Of a stretch of DNA of 64,000 nucleotides, positions 63,044 to 64,000 are shown piece after piece (position 1 is the first letter of the stretch; the number at the start of each line of letters is the position of its first letter). Below the pieces are notes generated by a model that did no database searches, had not been told where the DNA came from, and worked only from the letters and a program-made list of their open reading frames with translations. This DNA is from Paenibacillus sp. Marseille-Q4541 (lineage in GTDB: Bacteria > Bacillota > Bacilli > Paenibacillales > Paenibacillaceae), in assembly GCF_018310695.1 (NCBI RefSeq), contig NZ_JAGXCY010000001.1, positions 124,001 through 188,000 of the forward strand, given 5' to 3'. The translations under genes were made by a program, and so were the position numbers.

Positions 63044-63056
63044 TAGGTTGACTATT

Positions 63057-63470
63057 TTATTTCACACGTTGCGGATTCAGATCAGTTTGGTCATCAATAC
63101 GTTCAGCCGTTTTAAACTGAACATCATGTACCTGCACATTCACTTCCACAACAGTTAAACCTGTCATATTCTCAATGGAGCGTTTCACATTTTGTTGAAT
63201 GGAAGAGGCCACATCAGGAATACGATGTCCATATTCAATGATTACGGAAACATCAACCGCTGCTTCACGTTGTCCTACTTCGACTTTTACGCCCTTTGAC
63301 ATATTCTTGCGACCGAGCAGTTCAGCAAATCCGCCAGCAAATCCGCCGCTCATTCCAGCCACGCCGCTAACTTCAACCGTTGCAAGACCTGCTATCACCT
63401 CAATAACTTCAGGCGCAATCTGAATTTCACCAATCTCTGTTCTTTCGAATTCCGTCGGCAATGTGCTCAT
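63057..63470 (-). CDS. yqhY: Asp23/Gls24 family envelope stress response protein (YqhY-like)
   Basis: 137 residues with the family core EIGEIQIAPEVIEVIAGLATVEVSGVAGM, a central VKVEVGQREAAVDVSVIIEYG and a tail with MTGLTVVEVNVQVHDV. No membrane helix. ATG 63470 has AGAGGTG 10 bases upstream; the open extension of 18 codons lacks a good site. YqhY links to acetyl-CoA carboxylase control in B. subtilis; here it follows accC and precedes amaP. Confidence 0.9.
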   Translation of the reverse strand: MSTLPTEFERTEIGEIQIAPEVIEVIAGLATVEVSGVAGMSGGFAGGFAELLGRKNMSKGVKVEVGQREAAVDVSVIIEYGHRIPDVASSIQQNVKRSIENMTGLTVVEVNVQVHDVQFKTAERIDDQTDLNPQRVK

Positions 63471-63588
63471 GATATCAACACACCTCTCAAAGTTTAAGTT
63501 TCCTCTCGTCCACAAGAAAGACATGCGTACTTATTATTCATACTATAGCATTCGCTGGACATTATGACAAACAAGCTTATTATGACAA

Positions 63589-64000
63589 TTAAATCTCGTT
63601 TTCTTCCAAAAATTTAATGTCAAAATCGCCTTTGCCAAACGCAGGATGCTCAAGCAATCTCATATGGAAAGGTATGGTTGTTGGTATGCCTTCAACCGCA
63701 AATTCCGAAAGCGCACGTTTCATCTTAGCAATCGCTTCATTCCGTGTCGGAGCCCATACGATAAGCTTCGCAATCATGGAATCATAATAAGGCGGAATAT
63801 TATAGCCTTGATAAGCAGCACTATCTACTCTTACGCCCGGACCGCCAGGAGGAAGATAGAAATCAATTCTGCCTGGTGCAGGCATGAAATTGCGGCTAGG
63901 ATCTTCTGCATTAATTCGGCACTCGATAGACCAGCCATTGATGATGACTTCATCTTGTGTAAAAGATAATGGATTTCCTTCAATGACCGAAATCATTTCC
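63589..64000 (-). CDS. accC: Acetyl-CoA carboxylase biotin carboxylase subunit (partial)
   Basis: The last 136 or so residues of AccC; the start lies beyond the window. The biotin carboxylase C-terminal domain shows [49 protein letters not shown] and a terminal [13 protein letters not shown]. It carboxylates biotin on AccB for fatty acid synthesis. Order accC-yqhY-nusB matches Bacillus. Confidence 0.93.
   Translation of the reverse strand, partial: EMISVIEGNPLSFTQDEVIINGWSIECRINAEDPSRNFMPAPGRIDFYLPPGGPGVRVDSAAYQGYNIPPYYDSMIAKLIVWAPTRNEAIAKMKRALSEFAVEGIPTTIPFHMRLLEHPAFGKGDFDIKFLEENEI

Overview
The window is one ordered stretch of chromosome from an endospore-forming, low-GC Firmicute. A Paenibacillus-like member of the Bacillales is the best fit. 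This rests on gene order (res, spm/dacB, rib, spoVA/lysA, spoIIA, spoIIM/fur/xerD/drm, bkd, spo0A/spoIVB/recN and nusB/folD/dxs clusters as in Bacillus), on many sporulation genes, and on features that Bacillus subtilis lacks at these loci: lipB, tandem purine nucleoside phosphorylases, and an amaP-DUF2273 insertion. No rRNA, tRNA, insertion sequence, prophage or CRISPR array was seen. Nearly all genes run on the minus strand.

Layout. 1-1.9 kb: serA. 1.9-8.5 kb (minus): rluB-resA-resB-resC-resD-resE, cytochrome c maturation plus its two-component regulator. 8.6-14 kb (minus): scpA-scpB, ytfI, ytfJ and dacB-spmA-spmB, covering condensin loading and spore cortex/core functions. 14.1-18.1 kb (minus): ribD-ribE-ribBA-ribH behind an FMN riboswitch with an intrinsic terminator. 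18.2-26.3 kb (minus): dacF-spoIIAA-spoIIAB-sigF, spoVAA-spoVAB-spoVAF, lysA and ppiB. 26.4-30.2 kb (plus): an ECF sigma/DUF4179 anti-sigma pair, a small lipoprotein and a CzcD-type zinc exporter. 30.3-39.3 kb (minus): nudF, endoQ-like gene, spoIIM, fur, yqzK, xerD-like gene, deoB, two purine nucleoside phosphorylases and a pyrimidine nucleoside phosphorylase. 39.3-41 kb: two very small plus-strand genes (mciZ-like, prli42-like) around an M20 peptidase. 41-46.9 kb (minus): lpd-bkdAA-bkdAB-bkdB-lipB. 47-48.8 kb: DUF2627 protein, small ion channel and tdk (plus), with one small hypothetical on minus. 48.9-58 kb (minus): two zinc-ribbon proteins, spo0A, spoIVB, recN, argR, a hypothetical, tlyA and dxs. 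58.2-64 kb (minus): ispA, xseB, xseA, folD, nusB, DUF2273, amaP, asp23-like gene and the truncated accC.

How it fits together. The phosphorelay output (Spo0A, with three exact 0A boxes in its own promoter region) feeds SigF and its regulators, spore cortex maturation (DacB/SpmAB/DacF), germination proteins (SpoVA), the SpoIVB checkpoint protease, engulfment (SpoIIM) and probably the FtsZ inhibitor MciZ. The nucleoside catabolic genes form one block with phosphopentomutase. The branched-chain keto acid dehydrogenase set is followed by a lipoate-transfer gene.

No unmistakable new multi-gene system is visible. The strongest leads are residue-level and small-gene observations: a syntenic XerD homologue whose catalytic Arg I is Lys and whose catalytic Lys position is changed; a second purine nucleoside phosphorylase with the two base-contact changes (Glu to Ser, Asn to Asp) typical of 6-aminopurine-specific enzymes; a K+-channel-like protein with a noncanonical filter; and two tiny genes, mciZ-like and prli42-like.
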